Shown one piece after another: positions 9,679-19,400 of a DNA stretch of 64,000 nt. Made by a program: the position numbers and the translations under genes. The DNA is taken from contig JACPFT010000020.1 of assembly GCA_016182845.1 (NCBI GenBank), positions 1 to 64,000 on the forward strand, in the 5' to 3' direction. The notes beneath the pieces were generated by a model. It did not search any database. It was not told the DNA's origin and saw only the letters and a program-made list of their open reading frames with translations. Each line of letters starts with the position of its first letter. Position 1 is the first letter of the stretch. Origin of the DNA: Gammaproteobacteria bacterium. Lineage in GTDB: Bacteria; Pseudomonadota; Gammaproteobacteria; Enterobacterales; Permianibacteraceae.

Positions 9679-9874
9679 AACCGCCAAGGCGCCAAGAACG
9701 CCAAGGTAAGAAGCGTTTTTAACCGCAGAGGCCGCTAAGGATTGAAAGGGGTCAGGCCGTTACGGCGAGCGCCTGACACGGCCCTTAGCTTTCCAAGCCC
9801 TTAGTGGTCTTAGCGGCCTTCGCGGTTCATCTCTTTTTCCCATTTCCCTTGGCATTCTTGGCGCCTTGGCGGTT
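9679..9874. repeat. Nested inverted-repeat element A-B-C...C'-B'-A'
   Basis: Outer arms 9679-9706 and 9847-9874 (aaccgccaaggcgccaagaa and its complement, one or two mismatches) enclose inner arms 9721-9739 and 9809-9827 (aaccgcagaggccgctaag type). These enclose a small hairpin gtcaggc/gcctgac (9751-9757, 9771-9777). The element has no coding potential and occupies the whole gap between purK and the next gene. A lone copy of the outer arm lies at 26887-26914, so it is a dispersed repeat. Confidence 0.7.
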
Positions 9875-9887
9875 TACCTCCCCCAGC

Positions 9888-10295
9888 ATGATCAAACGCA
9901 TTCCCGCCGCCGACCTCGACCGCCTGGAGACCTGGCACAAGTACCGCAAGGGCCTGTGCGATTCCTGTCGCGCCACCTGTTGCACCATGCCCGTGGAACT
10001 GCGCCTGAACGATTTGATCCGCATGGAACTGGTGGACGAATTCGAGCGCGGCGAGCCCATCCAGGCCATCGCCCGCCGCCTCGTCAAACAGGGCATCGTC
10101 GAGCGCTTCCACCAGAAGACAGGGATCTTCACCCTAAGCCGCATGGCCAATGGCGACTGCCAGTTCCTGCGCCGGGACACGCGCTTGTGCACCATCTACG
10201 AACGCCGCCCCAACACCTGCCGCAACCACCCGCAGATAGGCCCGAGGCCGGGGCATTGCGCCTACCAGCCGAAAGAACCCGTCCGTTCGACCTAA
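9888..10295 (+). CDS. YkgJ-family cysteine cluster protein
   Basis: A 135-residue protein with the zinc/iron-chelating YkgJ cysteine pattern: C24-x2-C27-x3-C31-C32 at the N-terminus, then a D-C-Q-F-L segment, L-C-x-I-Y-x-x-R-P-x-x-C-R and a late G-H-C. Members probably bind a metal or an Fe-S cluster; no reaction is established. The ATG at 9888 gives the usual family start, and an upstream extension to 9804 would run through the nested repeat. No good Shine-Dalgarno is seen, only cccccagc. It stands alone, convergent with the GFA-type gene. Confidence 0.82.
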   Translation: MIKRIPAADLDRLETWHKYRKGLCDSCRATCCTMPVELRLNDLIRMELVDEFERGEPIQAIARRLVKQGIVERFHQKTGIFTLSRMANGDCQFLRRDTRLCTIYERRPNTCRNHPQIGPRPGHCAYQPKEPVRST

Positions 10296-10305
10296 AACCG
10301 GGGCC

Positions 10306-10782
10306 TCAAGGCCGTGCCAGGACCGCCTCGCGCCGCGCCAGGCTCTCGGCCGACCAATAGGCCTTCCGGTCGTAATACTCGGCCACGGCGGGAACCCCGG
10401 GCGGCAGGACCACCCAGGGTTGCTTGGACGCCGTGAAGATATGGATGTCCGGCGGCAGATGGTCCGGCTCGTCCAGGGTGCCGACCCGCACAAAGCTGAA
10501 ACGGGGACCAGCCCCGGCGTAATGGCTCCACAGGGCAAGCCGGCAGCACGGGCAGCGTGCGATCCGCTGGCCCTTGCCGCTGGCCGAGGGCGTATCCACC
10601 CAATCCGGCTCGCCGGACACCAGGCTCAGCCGCTCGGTCTCGATCATGGCGTTCAGGGCAAAGGACGCCCCCGACTCCCGCTGGCACCAGCGGCAATGGC
10701 AGCAATGCACGAACAGCGGCGCGGACTCCAGCTGGTAACGAAGCTGCCGGCAGTCGCAGCCGCCGGCCAGGGGATAGCTCAT
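10306..10782 (-). CDS. GFA-family (glutathione-dependent formaldehyde-activating-like) protein
   Basis: A 158-residue protein of the Mss4-like fold. Zinc-ligand cysteines are visible as C9-x-C11, C27-C28-x-C30-x2-C33 and a later C-P-C-C pair, in the spacing of the GFA family. The family was named after the enzyme that speeds formation of S-hydroxymethylglutathione, but many members lack that activity, so the function here is open. The ATG at 10782 is preferred over one six codons upstream because GGAG lies 6 bases before it. The gene follows the VOC-family gene on the same strand by 25 nt and is probably co-transcribed with it. Confidence 0.82.
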   Translation of the reverse strand: MSYPLAGGCDCRQLRYQLESAPLFVHCCHCRWCQRESGASFALNAMIETERLSLVSGEPDWVDTPSASGKGQRIARCPCCRLALWSHYAGAGPRFSFVRVGTLDEPDHLPPDIHIFTASKQPWVVLPPGVPAVAEYYDRKAYWSAESLARREAVLARP

Positions 10783-10807
10783 CGAGGGCTCCAAGGCCAA
10801 AGAAGGG

Positions 10808-11284
10808 CTAGCCGCAGTTGCCCGGCGCCTGCTTCATCGCCTCCGCGATCTCCGCCGGCGTCATGTCGCGGATATGGGTGGCGATGGCCCAGTGGTGCCC
10901 GAAGGGATCCTTGACCTGCCCATAGCGATCACCCCAGAACATGTCAGCCAGGGGCATGGTCACCTCCGCGCCGGCAGCCACGGCCCGGGCCAGGAAGGCA
11001 TCGGCGTCCGCGACATAGAGGTTAAGCGTCACCGGCGCGCTGCTCAGCTTCAGCGAGTTGGGCCCCAGGCAACCCCAGTCCGGGAACTCGTCCACCAGCA
11101 TGAGCGCGGAATCGCCGATGCGGATCTGGGCATGCATGAGCTTGCCCTCCGGACCGGGAACCCGCATGACCTCTTCCGCGCCGAAAGCGCGCTGGTAGAA
11201 CTCGATGGCCGCCGCGGCATTGGCGCAGACCAGGTGCGGCGTCAGGGTGTGCATGCCCTCGGGAATCGGTTTGACTTTCGGCAT
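10808..11284 (-). CDS. VOC-family protein, PhnB/glyoxalase-like
   Basis: A 158-residue vicinal-oxygen-chelate protein: T-P-H-L-V-C-x-N-A-A-A-A-I-E-F-Y-Q-R-A-F-G-A near the start, then M-H-A-Q-I-R-I-G-D-S, L-N-L-Y-V-x-D-A-D, and W-G-D-R-Y-G-x-V-x-D-P-F-G-H-x-W near the end. This is the PhnB-like subgroup often called glyoxalase/bleomycin-resistance or DUF1428-like. Substrate is unknown. An excellent AGGAGG lies 8 bases before the ATG. It leads a two-gene unit with the GFA-type gene. Confidence 0.85.
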   Translation of the reverse strand: MPKVKPIPEGMHTLTPHLVCANAAAAIEFYQRAFGAEEVMRVPGPEGKLMHAQIRIGDSALMLVDEFPDWGCLGPNSLKLSSAPVTLNLYVADADAFLARAVAAGAEVTMPLADMFWGDRYGQVKDPFGHHWAIATHIRDMTPAEIAEAMKQAPGNCG

Positions 11285-11409
11285 GATGAGCCTCCTCTTT
11301 GCGATGCGCCGCTCGCGGTGGGCGTGGGACCAAGGCTGGGATAGGGGGATTCGACGCTATTCAGGGTAGTTGGCGGAGGGGAAAAGTCGAGAGGTACTAT
11401 TCACTATCA

Positions 11410-12303
11410 TCAGAATGTAAAGATCCGCTCCCAGTCCTGCTTCATATCCACCACCTGCCAGCCATGCTCCTGCGCCGCCTTCAGGGTCTTCTTGCCCGGC
11501 GAATAGCAATACTCCCGCTCGCCGTCGGTGTGGTGGATCAGCATGCACAGCGAGGTGGCGGCCGCGCCCGCCCAGCGCAACATGGCGATATCGCCGCTGC
11601 TGTTGCCGAAGGCGGCGATGGGCTGCAGGGCAATCTGGCCTTCGATGGCCAGGACCTTGCCCGGGCCGTTGTCCAGATACCAGGGAATGGGCTCCAAGAC
11701 CACGTCCAGCTTACCGTGCCGATCATGCAGCCGCGTCACCACCCGGCTGCCGATGACCTGCTCCGGCGGGATCCCGTAAGACCCCTCGCACCAGGGGCGG
11801 ATGAAGTAACTGGTTCCGCCGGACACCAGGTAGTTCCTGAAGCCGCGCGCCGCGAACAGCGCCAGCAGCTCGCGCATAGGCGCATAGGTCAGCTCGGTGT
11901 AGGCACACTCGTAGCGGGGGTGGCGCGCCGTGGCCAGCCATTCCATGACCCACCGGCGGTACTCCGCCGTGCTCGTGCCCTTGAGCAACTCGCCGACCAG
12001 GAACAGGGCATCGTCCAGGACCCGGTCCGCGAGGCCGGTGAGCCAGCGCAGGAGCCTCCAGCGGATGTCGGCATGCCAGGGCATATCCCGCGCCAGCTTG
12101 TCGCGAAGCATATCCTTGATGAACAGCAACTCGGTGAGCTGCGGCTTTTCCACCCACAGCGTCCCGTCGTTGTCGAAGGTGGCGATGCGCCGTTCCTCGG
12201 GCACGAACCCGGCCGAAGCCGGATCCGTGACCTGATCCAGGAAGGCCAGGATGGCGTCGCGTGCCGCACCCGGCCGCCAGGAGGGCAGCTCAGCCCCACC
12301 CAT
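11410..12303 (-). CDS. HAD-superfamily phosphatase
   Basis: A 297-residue soluble hydrolase. Motif I is D44-N-D46-G-T-L-W, motif II S-G-G-T-S near residue 170, and the G-P-G-K lysine of motif III is followed by G-N-S-S-G-D-I-A-M-L as motif IV. All HAD catalytic residues are present. The layout resembles phosphoserine-phosphatase-like (PSP/UMH2) HAD proteins, but the substrate cannot be told. The ATG shares one base with the TGA of the upstream membrane-protein gene (TGATG), so the pair is translationally coupled. Confidence 0.85.
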   Translation of the reverse strand: MGGAELPSWRPGAARDAILAFLDQVTDPASAGFVPEERRIATFDNDGTLWVEKPQLTELLFIKDMLRDKLARDMPWHADIRWRLLRWLTGLADRVLDDALFLVGELLKGTSTAEYRRWVMEWLATARHPRYECAYTELTYAPMRELLALFAARGFRNYLVSGGTSYFIRPWCEGSYGIPPEQVIGSRVVTRLHDRHGKLDVVLEPIPWYLDNGPGKVLAIEGQIALQPIAAFGNSSGDIAMLRWAGAAATSLCMLIHHTDGEREYCYSPGKKTLKAAQEHGWQVVDMKQDWERIFTF

Positions 12304-13496
12304 CAGCGATCCCCCGTCGCCAGCGCCGCCGCGCCGGTCGCCTCACCGCCCTGTTCGGAGACCAGGCTGATGTCCGTATTGAAGCCGCACAGGTTGCCGG
12401 CCCAAATGAAGGTCTGCCAGACCAGGACGCCGAAGGGCAGATAACCGAAATATCCGAGCAGGGGCATTTCCGAAAAGATATGGATCACGTCCACATAGGG
12501 AATGTTGTAGACCCAGTAATTCGGATTGGTGATGGGCTCGGGACTCGGGTGCATGCTGCCGTAATTCCAGAACTCCCAGACGAAGCCGTTGAACATGGAG
12601 GCCAGGGCCATGAAAATCCCGGCGGTCCAATTGCCCTTGGCGATGTCGGTGAAGGGATTCCAGATCCCGAGATTGAGCAGGATGCCGGTCATGACCACGA
12701 AGGGGCCGATCCACACGGCCCAGAACATGGGATAGGGCCAGTACACCATGGCGGCGATGATGGCGAGGCCGGCCAGGATCAGGACATTACCGTTCAGCGG
12801 CATCTTCGGGCCGTTCTGGTAACGGGCCGCGAACTTGGGGAAGGTGTTGAACAGGCTGTACCACTGGAAAAACACCGGGGTGATCGTGCTATAGGTGATC
12901 AGGAACTCGATGTGCATCGTGGTTTCCGACCAGGGGATCTGGCGGGCGTTCGGGTAATACCAGTTACCCAAGACGAAATAGTCGTAATACTCGAAATACA
13001 CCCAGCCCACGGTGGACACCAGGAAGCTGAGGAACAGGGTGACGGGCTTGGTGGAGAACAGGGATTTCCCGCTGTTGCGCTTATAGACGATACCGTCGAG
13101 CAGGAAGATGACCCCCAACCAAAGCGGCGTGAAGGCGTAATACACCAAGCTGCCGAAGGGCGTGACGCGAGTCCACATCAGCCACCAGAAGAACAGCATG
13201 CAGACGCCGCCGACCCAGAACCACCAGGGGTAATTCGGTGCCGGCACGGGCCGAGGCGGCACGGGACCGCCCTTGAAGCCGAACCAGGAAGGAAAAACCA
13301 GGAACAGCGTCATGCCGATCACGCCATAGAGCATCAGCAGGAAATAGCCCATGGAAAAGCCCGGCGGCGTACCGTGATAATCCGGCGGGAAACGGCCAAA
13401 GCCCGGCGGCAGATGGTCAGGATAAACGAACCAGGCCACGACCAGGGGCACCAGCAAGGTGAGCACGATGGGCCAAAGCAATTTCCATTTTGTCAT
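12303..13496 (-). CDS. Multi-spanning membrane protein of unknown function
   Basis: I do not recognise this 397-residue protein with confidence. It is rich in Trp, Tyr, Phe and Pro and shows about nine or ten hydrophobic segments, the first at residues 6-24. Notable conserved-looking stretches are F-E-Y-Y-D-Y-F near residue 175, N-A-R-Q-I-P-W-S-E near 190 and W-E-F-W-N-Y-G near 315. The last of these could be a membrane-embedded active-site or binding motif. A clear GAGGAAA precedes the ATG at 13496. It is coupled by a 1-nt overlap to a HAD phosphatase, so a lipid or isoprenoid phosphate substrate is a fair guess but only that. A distant link to AveC-type membrane proteins was considered and not established. 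Confidence 0.7.
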   Translation of the reverse strand: MTKWKLLWPIVLTLLVPLVVAWFVYPDHLPPGFGRFPPDYHGTPPGFSMGYFLLMLYGVIGMTLFLVFPSWFGFKGGPVPPRPVPAPNYPWWFWVGGVCMLFFWWLMWTRVTPFGSLVYYAFTPLWLGVIFLLDGIVYKRNSGKSLFSTKPVTLFLSFLVSTVGWVYFEYYDYFVLGNWYYPNARQIPWSETTMHIEFLITYSTITPVFFQWYSLFNTFPKFAARYQNGPKMPLNGNVLILAGLAIIAAMVYWPYPMFWAVWIGPFVVMTGILLNLGIWNPFTDIAKGNWTAGIFMALASMFNGFVWEFWNYGSMHPSPEPITNPNYWVYNIPYVDVIHIFSEMPLLGYFGYLPFGVLVWQTFIWAGNLCGFNTDISLVSEQGGEATGAAALATGDR

Positions 13497-13709
13497 TCTT
13501 ATCTTTCCTCAGTGGCAGGGAAGGGAAACCCAATGAACTTACCCCAAGCAAAGGGAGACATCCAGGAGGTGGCGAAAAAATAGCCCCTGCCGAAAACATC
13601 CGGAAGGGTATAAGACCATTCAGATAACCGCCCGTCATCCCATGCGAAGACATGTCGCCTAGTAACATCTTCCTTTCGCTCCGCCGCCGCTTGTGAGCAG
13701 CACCTCTTC

Positions 13710-13737
13710 GCGAATCCGCGAACGCGGATTCGCTTTT
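13710..13737 (+). terminator. Hairpin gcgaatccgc/gcggattcgc with TTTT
   Basis: A perfect 10-bp stem (13710-13719 with 13724-13733) is followed by tttt on the + strand. It looks like an intrinsic terminator, but no + strand gene lies upstream. It may instead be part of the repeat block at 13710-14000. Confidence 0.4.
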
Positions 13738-13990
13738 GTGGGTGCCCTGTACGGCGCCGAGCACTGGAAGCCAAACCGGAAACGGCCCGAAGGGGCGCGA
13801 CATGGATGTCGCGCTTCCGGCCCGGGGACAGGGATGTCCTCCTGGCCGGAACCCGGTTTGGCTGAAGCGCGCAGGGGACCCGGAGCGTTAGCTCCGGGCG
13901 CTGTACCGGGCTGTGCTTTCTTTGGTTACTTTCTTTGCACAAGCAAAGAAAGTAACTCGCCCGCCGAGGCGAGACTCGGCCGTGCGACAG
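13738..13990. repeat. Hairpin-rich non-coding repeat block
   Basis: The gap 13497-14004 between two - strand genes holds several perfect hairpins: cccggagc/gctccggg near 13880 and a 14-bp stem gttactttctttgc / gcaaagaaagtaac (13925-13938 and 13943-13956, loop acaa). From memory, the ctttctttggttactttctttg...gaaagtaactcgcc text recurs between genes in xanthomonads and pseudomonads and is often mis-called as a small gene. It lies just downstream of the TonB-receptor stop codon and may end that transcript. I see no real gene here. Confidence 0.5.
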
Positions 13991-14004
13991 CAGTCATCAA
14001 ATCG

Positions 14005-16269
14005 TTAAAAGCGGTAATTGAATTCCACACCCACGCGCCGCGACTCGCCCTTAAGCTCGGTCACGGCGCCTAGGGGCGCGATGCTGTCGAAGAGCAGCTC
14101 GGCGTATTCGCTATTCCCCAGGTTCTTGCCCCAGAGCGCCAGCTCCATGCCATTGCTCCACTGATAAGCCAGGCGCGCATCCCAGAGGCCATAGCCGTCC
14201 TGGCGGGTGTAGGGGTTTTCATACTGATCGAAATAGAAATCCGACTGGTACTGGTAGCCCAGTTGACCCAGCAGCAAGCCGCCCGCCAAGGGCATTTCAT
14301 GGTACAGCCTAGTCCCGACGGTCCACTCCGAGGTAAAGGGCAGGCGGTTGTCGCTGACCACGATGTCGCCCTGCCGATATTCACCCAATTTCGCATGGGG
14401 AATATGTCCCAGGTTGAGATCCCATTGCCAGTCGTCGGCAGGCGCCAGGCGCAATTCGGCCTCGAAACCGTAGATCTTGCTGTCGCCGACATTTTTCAGA
14501 ACATGGTAGGGATTGAAGCCCGTGGTGATATTCACGAAGGCCTGCTGATCCTGGTAGTCGTAATAAAACGCCGCCAAATTGAGGCGCGCGCTCTGCTCCC
14601 AGAGGCTCAGCTTCGCCCCGATTTCATAGGCATCGAGGCGTTCGGCCTCGTATTCGGAGTCCATGGCCTGCTCGGGACTGGTGGAATAGCCGCCGTTGTA
14701 GCCGCCGCTCTTGTAACCCCGCGAATAGCTTCCATACACGCTGGCTTGGCGGGTCAGACGGTAATTCAGGGCCAGTTTTCCGGACAGGTCGTTGTCGCTC
14801 AGGGAACCATCCAGATCCCAGAAGCCGGGAAGCTGGAAGGCCACGGTATCGAGATCGGATACCGCATGATAATCGGTGGACTCCCGGGTGTAGCGCAGCC
14901 CGGTGGTCAGGGTCAGGTCCTGGCTGAGTTCGAAATCGACCTGGCTGTAGAGAGCCACGGACTCATTGTCGATACGGTTGTGGTAGAAAAATTGCGCCGG
15001 TATGAAGGCCAGTTCGGGGATGGCTCGGAAATCGCGGAAGATATCGATATCGTTTTCCTGGCGCAGTTCCTCGCGGACGAAAAACACGCCGTTCACCCAA
15101 TAATAATGGTCCCCTTCCACGCCCAGGCTGAACTCCTGGCTCATCACCTCGCTGTCCGTGCCCAGGCTACCTTCGATGAAATTGCCCGGTCCATCGGAGT
15201 CCCAGGAATGGAAACGATCCAGGTTGCGGTAGCCGGTGAGGGATTTCAGGAAGAGCGCATCGCTCATTTGCCATTCCACTTTCAGGCTGGCGCCGAACAA
15301 CTCGCTGTCGTGACGCTTGTCCTGGGTATCGGCGATGACGTCCCAGTAGTCGTCGGACCCGATCTGGAAACCCAAGGAGGTGAAGCACAGATCGCTGCCC
15401 ACTTCTCCGGGAGAACACATCTGCCCCGCGCCGAAATCCTTCCACACGCCCAGGCTGCCGATGGGTTTGGGTTTACCTTCCCAGTCTTCCGCATACACCC
15501 GCGCCACCAGTTTGACCTGGTCCCATTCGGTTTTCAGGCTGAGGCGCATCTGATCCTGGCGCAGGCCGCCGTCGGAACCTCCGGGGAAGAGGTTATGGGT
15601 AGAGAATTGATAGTCCTGGCGGCCCACGGCCAGGCGCACCGCCGTCGTCTCATCGACAGGCAGGTTCAAGGCGCCCTGCAGGGTCTTGTGGTCATGCTCG
15701 CCATAGCCCAGGCGCACAAAGCCGCCGAATTCGTCCTCGGGTTCCCGGGACATGAGCAACACGGCGCCGCCCGTGGTGTTGCGCCCGAACAGGGTGCCTT
15801 GCGGGCCGCGCAGGATTTCCACGCGCTCCATGTCCAGCAGACTGGCGGCCAGGTGGCTGGCGCTGCCGGTCGGCACCTCGTCCAGGTAGAGGCCGACGGG
15901 CGAGATGGCCGAGGAGTTGTAATCGAACATGCCCACGCCGCGAATATTGAACGCGGGCGGCGTGCCCTCGCCGGCATTGCTGGTGAACTTGATATTGGGC
16001 GCCAGGCCGGACAGCTCCACGCTGTCCTTGATGCGCCATTTCTCCAGGTCCTCGCCATCCAGACTAGTAACCGCTAGCGCGACGTCGCCGCTGGCCTGCT
16101 TACGCTTCTGGGCGTAGACGTAGATGACCTCTCCTTCCTTCGCTCCGGCCTCATTCGCGCCGTCCTCGGGCGTCGTCGAAGCCGTTTCCTGGGCCCAGGC
16201 GGGGTAGCCGGCAGCCAGGGCGGCCATCACGATCACACGCAGATTCTTGGGAGCAAATCCGTCAGTCAT
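14005..16269 (-). CDS. TonB-dependent outer-membrane receptor
   Basis: A 754-residue receptor for energised uptake of an unknown ligand. A signal peptide ends near A-W-A at about residue 26. A plug domain follows with L-Y-L-D-E-V and R-G-P-Q-G-T-L-F-G-R-N-T-T-G-G-A, then a long beta-barrel ending in the aromatic E-F-N-Y-R-F. This plug style is common in receptors for siderophores and for organic substrates such as sterols or lignin-derived compounds, so iron is not assured. The ATG at 16269 gives a proper signal peptide; the frame stays open further upstream but that stretch looks like leader. No ExbBD/TonB, regulator or siderophore gene is adjacent. It is divergent from the giant kinase across 219 bases. 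Confidence 0.9.
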   Translation of the reverse strand: MTDGFAPKNLRVIVMAALAAGYPAWAQETASTTPEDGANEAGAKEGEVIYVYAQKRKQASGDVALAVTSLDGEDLEKWRIKDSVELSGLAPNIKFTSNAGEGTPPAFNIRGVGMFDYNSSAISPVGLYLDEVPTGSASHLAASLLDMERVEILRGPQGTLFGRNTTGGAVLLMSREPEDEFGGFVRLGYGEHDHKTLQGALNLPVDETTAVRLAVGRQDYQFSTHNLFPGGSDGGLRQDQMRLSLKTEWDQVKLVARVYAEDWEGKPKPIGSLGVWKDFGAGQMCSPGEVGSDLCFTSLGFQIGSDDYWDVIADTQDKRHDSELFGASLKVEWQMSDALFLKSLTGYRNLDRFHSWDSDGPGNFIEGSLGTDSEVMSQEFSLGVEGDHYYWVNGVFFVREELRQENDIDIFRDFRAIPELAFIPAQFFYHNRIDNESVALYSQVDFELSQDLTLTTGLRYTRESTDYHAVSDLDTVAFQLPGFWDLDGSLSDNDLSGKLALNYRLTRQASVYGSYSRGYKSGGYNGGYSTSPEQAMDSEYEAERLDAYEIGAKLSLWEQSARLNLAAFYYDYQDQQAFVNITTGFNPYHVLKNVGDSKIYGFEAELRLAPADDWQWDLNLGHIPHAKLGEYRQGDIVVSDNRLPFTSEWTVGTRLYHEMPLAGGLLLGQLGYQYQSDFYFDQYENPYTRQDGYGLWDARLAYQWSNGMELALWGKNLGNSEYAELLFDSIAPLGAVTELKGESRRVGVEFNYRF

Positions 16270-16347
16270 GGCGTGGCATCTCGCAGCGGTTGAGGGGGAG
16301 GATGTACCGCCTGAGAACTTGCGAGTCGGGACCGGCTCGAAGAGTCC

Positions 16348-16353
16348 ATTATA
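16348..16353 (-). promoter_or_regulatory. -10 element (TATAAT) for the TonB receptor
   Basis: A perfect TATAAT on the - strand, about 80 bases before the receptor start codon. No good -35 at 17 bp was seen. No Fur box was recognised nearby. Confidence 0.4.
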
Positions 16354-16424
16354 AAAATGCACCGTTCGGGACGATCGCGTCTTGGCAGGGTTTCTGGCGC
16401 ACCCAACCCGACGCTTATCATTAT

Positions 16425-16453
16425 TTGGCGGCCTAACCGCTCTGGATTATAGT
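16425..16453 (+). promoter_or_regulatory. Sigma-70-type promoter of the giant kinase gene
   Basis: TTGGCG at 16425-16430, a 17-bp spacer and TATAGT at 16448-16453 place a likely transcript start near 16460, about 30 bases before the ATG at 16489. This is one of the better -35/-10 pairs in the window. Confidence 0.6.
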
Positions 16454-16488
16454 CCTCAGCACCATAAACACAATCTCAGGCCATACCG

Positions 16489-19400
16489 ATGTCTTCTTCG
16501 CACGGCTACCGGGCGCTCGGCACCCCGGTGGCGCTTCCGGGCACCATTCAGCTGTTTCTGGCCGAAGATCGCTCGGGCCAAAGGGTGTGGATCAAGCGGC
16601 ACCGCCAGGACCAGCCGCTCAGGGACTTGCTGGAGCGGCGCCTGTACGGACAGGAACAGGCCCTGACCTTGCTGCCCCGGACCCTGAGCCGCTACAAGGA
16701 AGGCGGGGATTATTGCGATGTGCTTAGCCTGCCCGCCGATGCCCAGCCCCTGAGCCAGCTCGCCGACGACTCCCTGCTGGAAATGCTCAGGCTGGCCCTG
16801 TTCGCCTGCCAGGCACTGCAAACCCTGCATGAACTGGGAATCGTGCACAATGCCATCGCCCTGGAATCCCTGTTTTTCTCCCCGGACGAACAACGCCTGT
16901 ACCTGGTGGACTTGAGCGAGGCTTTTCTGGTCAATGTCGTGCACAGCGGCGTCAAGACCGATTTTCTGCAGCGGCACAATCTGGCGACCATGGCGCCCGA
17001 GTTGAGCGGGCGCATGAAGCGCCCGGTGGACCAGCGTTCCGATCTCTATTCCCTGGGCGCCTGTTTCTATCGCCTGTTCTGCGGGCGCTATCCCTTCGAA
17101 TCGCAGGATGTGATGGAGATGGTGCATGCCCATCTCGCCAAGCCGCCGCTCCCGGCCCGGCAGCTGGCGCCGGATCTGCCGGCCATGCTGGAAGCCCTGC
17201 TGGCCAAGCTGCTCAGTAAGGAACCCGGCGACCGCTATGCCAGCGCCCAGGGCCTGGCTGCCGATCTGGAATACTGCCTGGGCGCCTATGTGGATCAGGG
17301 GCGGATTCCCGAGTTCCAACTGGGCCGTCAGGACGCCAAGCGGCACTTGAGCCTGCCTCATAAACTCTACGGCCGCGACCAGGAGGTGGCGAGCCTGCTG
17401 AGCAGCTTCGTCCATGTGGCCGAGGGCGGCAGCAAGGCCGTGTTCGTCCTGTCCGGCTATGCCGGCGTCGGCAAATCCCGCTTGCTGGAAGAAATCCACA
17501 AGCCGGTACTCGAGCATCAGGCTTATTTCATCGGCGGCAAATTCGAGCAGTACCAGAAGAGCACGGCCTATTTCGCCCTGCGCCATGCCTTGAGCGAGCT
17601 CGTCGAGCAATTGCTCGCGGAAAGCGCCGCGCAGCTGCACACGTGGAAACAGGTGTTGCGGGAGGCGGTGGGCAAGCATGGCCGCCTGCTCACCGAGCTG
17701 GTACCCAAGCTGGAGCTCATCATCGGCCCGCAGCCGCCGCTGGGTGAGGCGGAGCCCAGCGAGACCCGGGCCCGCTTCAATCAACTGTGCCTGCAATTCT
17801 TTCGCGCGCTCTGCGGCCAGGGCAAGCTCATCGCCCTGTTCCTGGACGATCTGCAATGGTCGGACTTGGCCACCCTGCAGCTGCTGCAATTGCTGCTGGA
17901 GGACAAGGACATCCACCAGCTGTTTCTGATGCTGTCCTATCGCGACAACGAGGTGGGCGCGACCCATCCGCTGAGCCAGATGCTGGAGTCCCTGGATCGG
18001 ACCAGCCTGGCCCTGACCTGTCTGCCGCTGCCGCCCCTGGATCAAACCGCCATCGCGCGGATGCTGGGCGATATGCTCGAGCAGGAGCCAGCGCGCGTGG
18101 CCGAGCTGACGACCCTGGTGCTGGACAAGACCGCCGGCAACCCCTTCTTTGCCCTGGAATTCATCAAGACCCTGGAGGAGCGCCACTGGCTCTACCGGAA
18201 AAACGGGATCTGGCACTGGAAGAGCGCCGAGATCGCGCAGATGGACGTGACCGGCAATGTCGTGGATTTATTGCTGGCGCGGCTGGAACGCCTGCCCGAG
18301 GCCCAGCGCACCCTGCTCAGCACGGCGGCCTGCATCGGCAACCGCGCCGACATCGGCCTTCTCTGCGCCCTCCAGGCCTTGCCCTACGAGTCCCTGGAAC
18401 AGGCCATCGCCGGCCTGGTCGACGAGGGCTTGATCACCGCCTATGCCGCTCAGGCCGAACGCCAGCAGCTCAGCCACATCAAGTTCTGCCACGACCGGAT
18501 CCAGCAGGCGGCGTATTTATTACCCGGCGCAAAGTCCAAGGCCGAGCTGCACTACGACATCGCCAGCCATTACCTGCGCCAAGGCGAGCCCGCGCAGCTC
18601 GCCGAGCAGGTCTTCGCCTTTATCGAACACCTCAACCAGGCCGCCGAGGTCCTCCTGGAACGGCAGCAGGGGCATTGGCTGGTGGAATACAACCGCATCG
18701 CGGCGCAGCGCGCGCTGGCGGCCAATGCCTATCACAATGCCCAGCGCTACTTCCAACAAGCCATCATCTATTTGCCCACGCTGTCCCAGGCGCCGGGGGA
18801 CGATGCGAGCTTCGAGCTGCATTACGGCCTGGCCCGCAGCTATTACCTGACCCAGTCCTGCGAGGCACTAACCGCCCTGCTGGCGCGACTCCTGGAACAG
18901 GCCGGCGACTTAAGCCAACGCATCCGCGTCCAGCACCTGAAGATCCTCAGCCTCATCCTGCAAAACCAGATGCACCCGGCCCTGGAGCTGGGCATCCAGG
19001 TGTTGGACGAAGTAGGGATACACCTGCCGGCCACCGACGACCCGGGCGAGTTCTATCCCAAACTCGCCGAGTTGTACGACGGTAGCCGGGTCGAAGCCCT
19101 GGCGGATCGGCCGCCGATGACCGACCCGGTATTGCTGCAGGCCATGGAACTGCTCAATGCCCTCTACACTCCGGCCTACATGGCCAGCCCCGGGCAATTC
19201 ATGAAGATCGTCTACACCGCCATGGTGCAGAGTCTGACCCAGGGTATTTCCATCGCCGCCAGCAAGGCCTATGTCACCCATGGCATGCTGCTGTGCGGCG
19301 TCTTCGGCCAGTACGAGGCGGGCATGAAATTCGCTGAACTGGCCATCGCCATCACCGAACGCTATCGGCAGAAGAGCAACCGCGCCGAGATCCCCTTCAC

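Noticed and set aside
13497-14004. Small protein gene in the gap before the TonB receptor
   Set aside because: Frames in this block are made from hairpin-rich repeat DNA, lack a ribosome-binding site and give no recognisable protein.
14005-16269. Siderophore receptor
   Set aside because: No Fur box, siderophore genes or ABC iron importer are nearby, and this receptor style also serves organic substrates.
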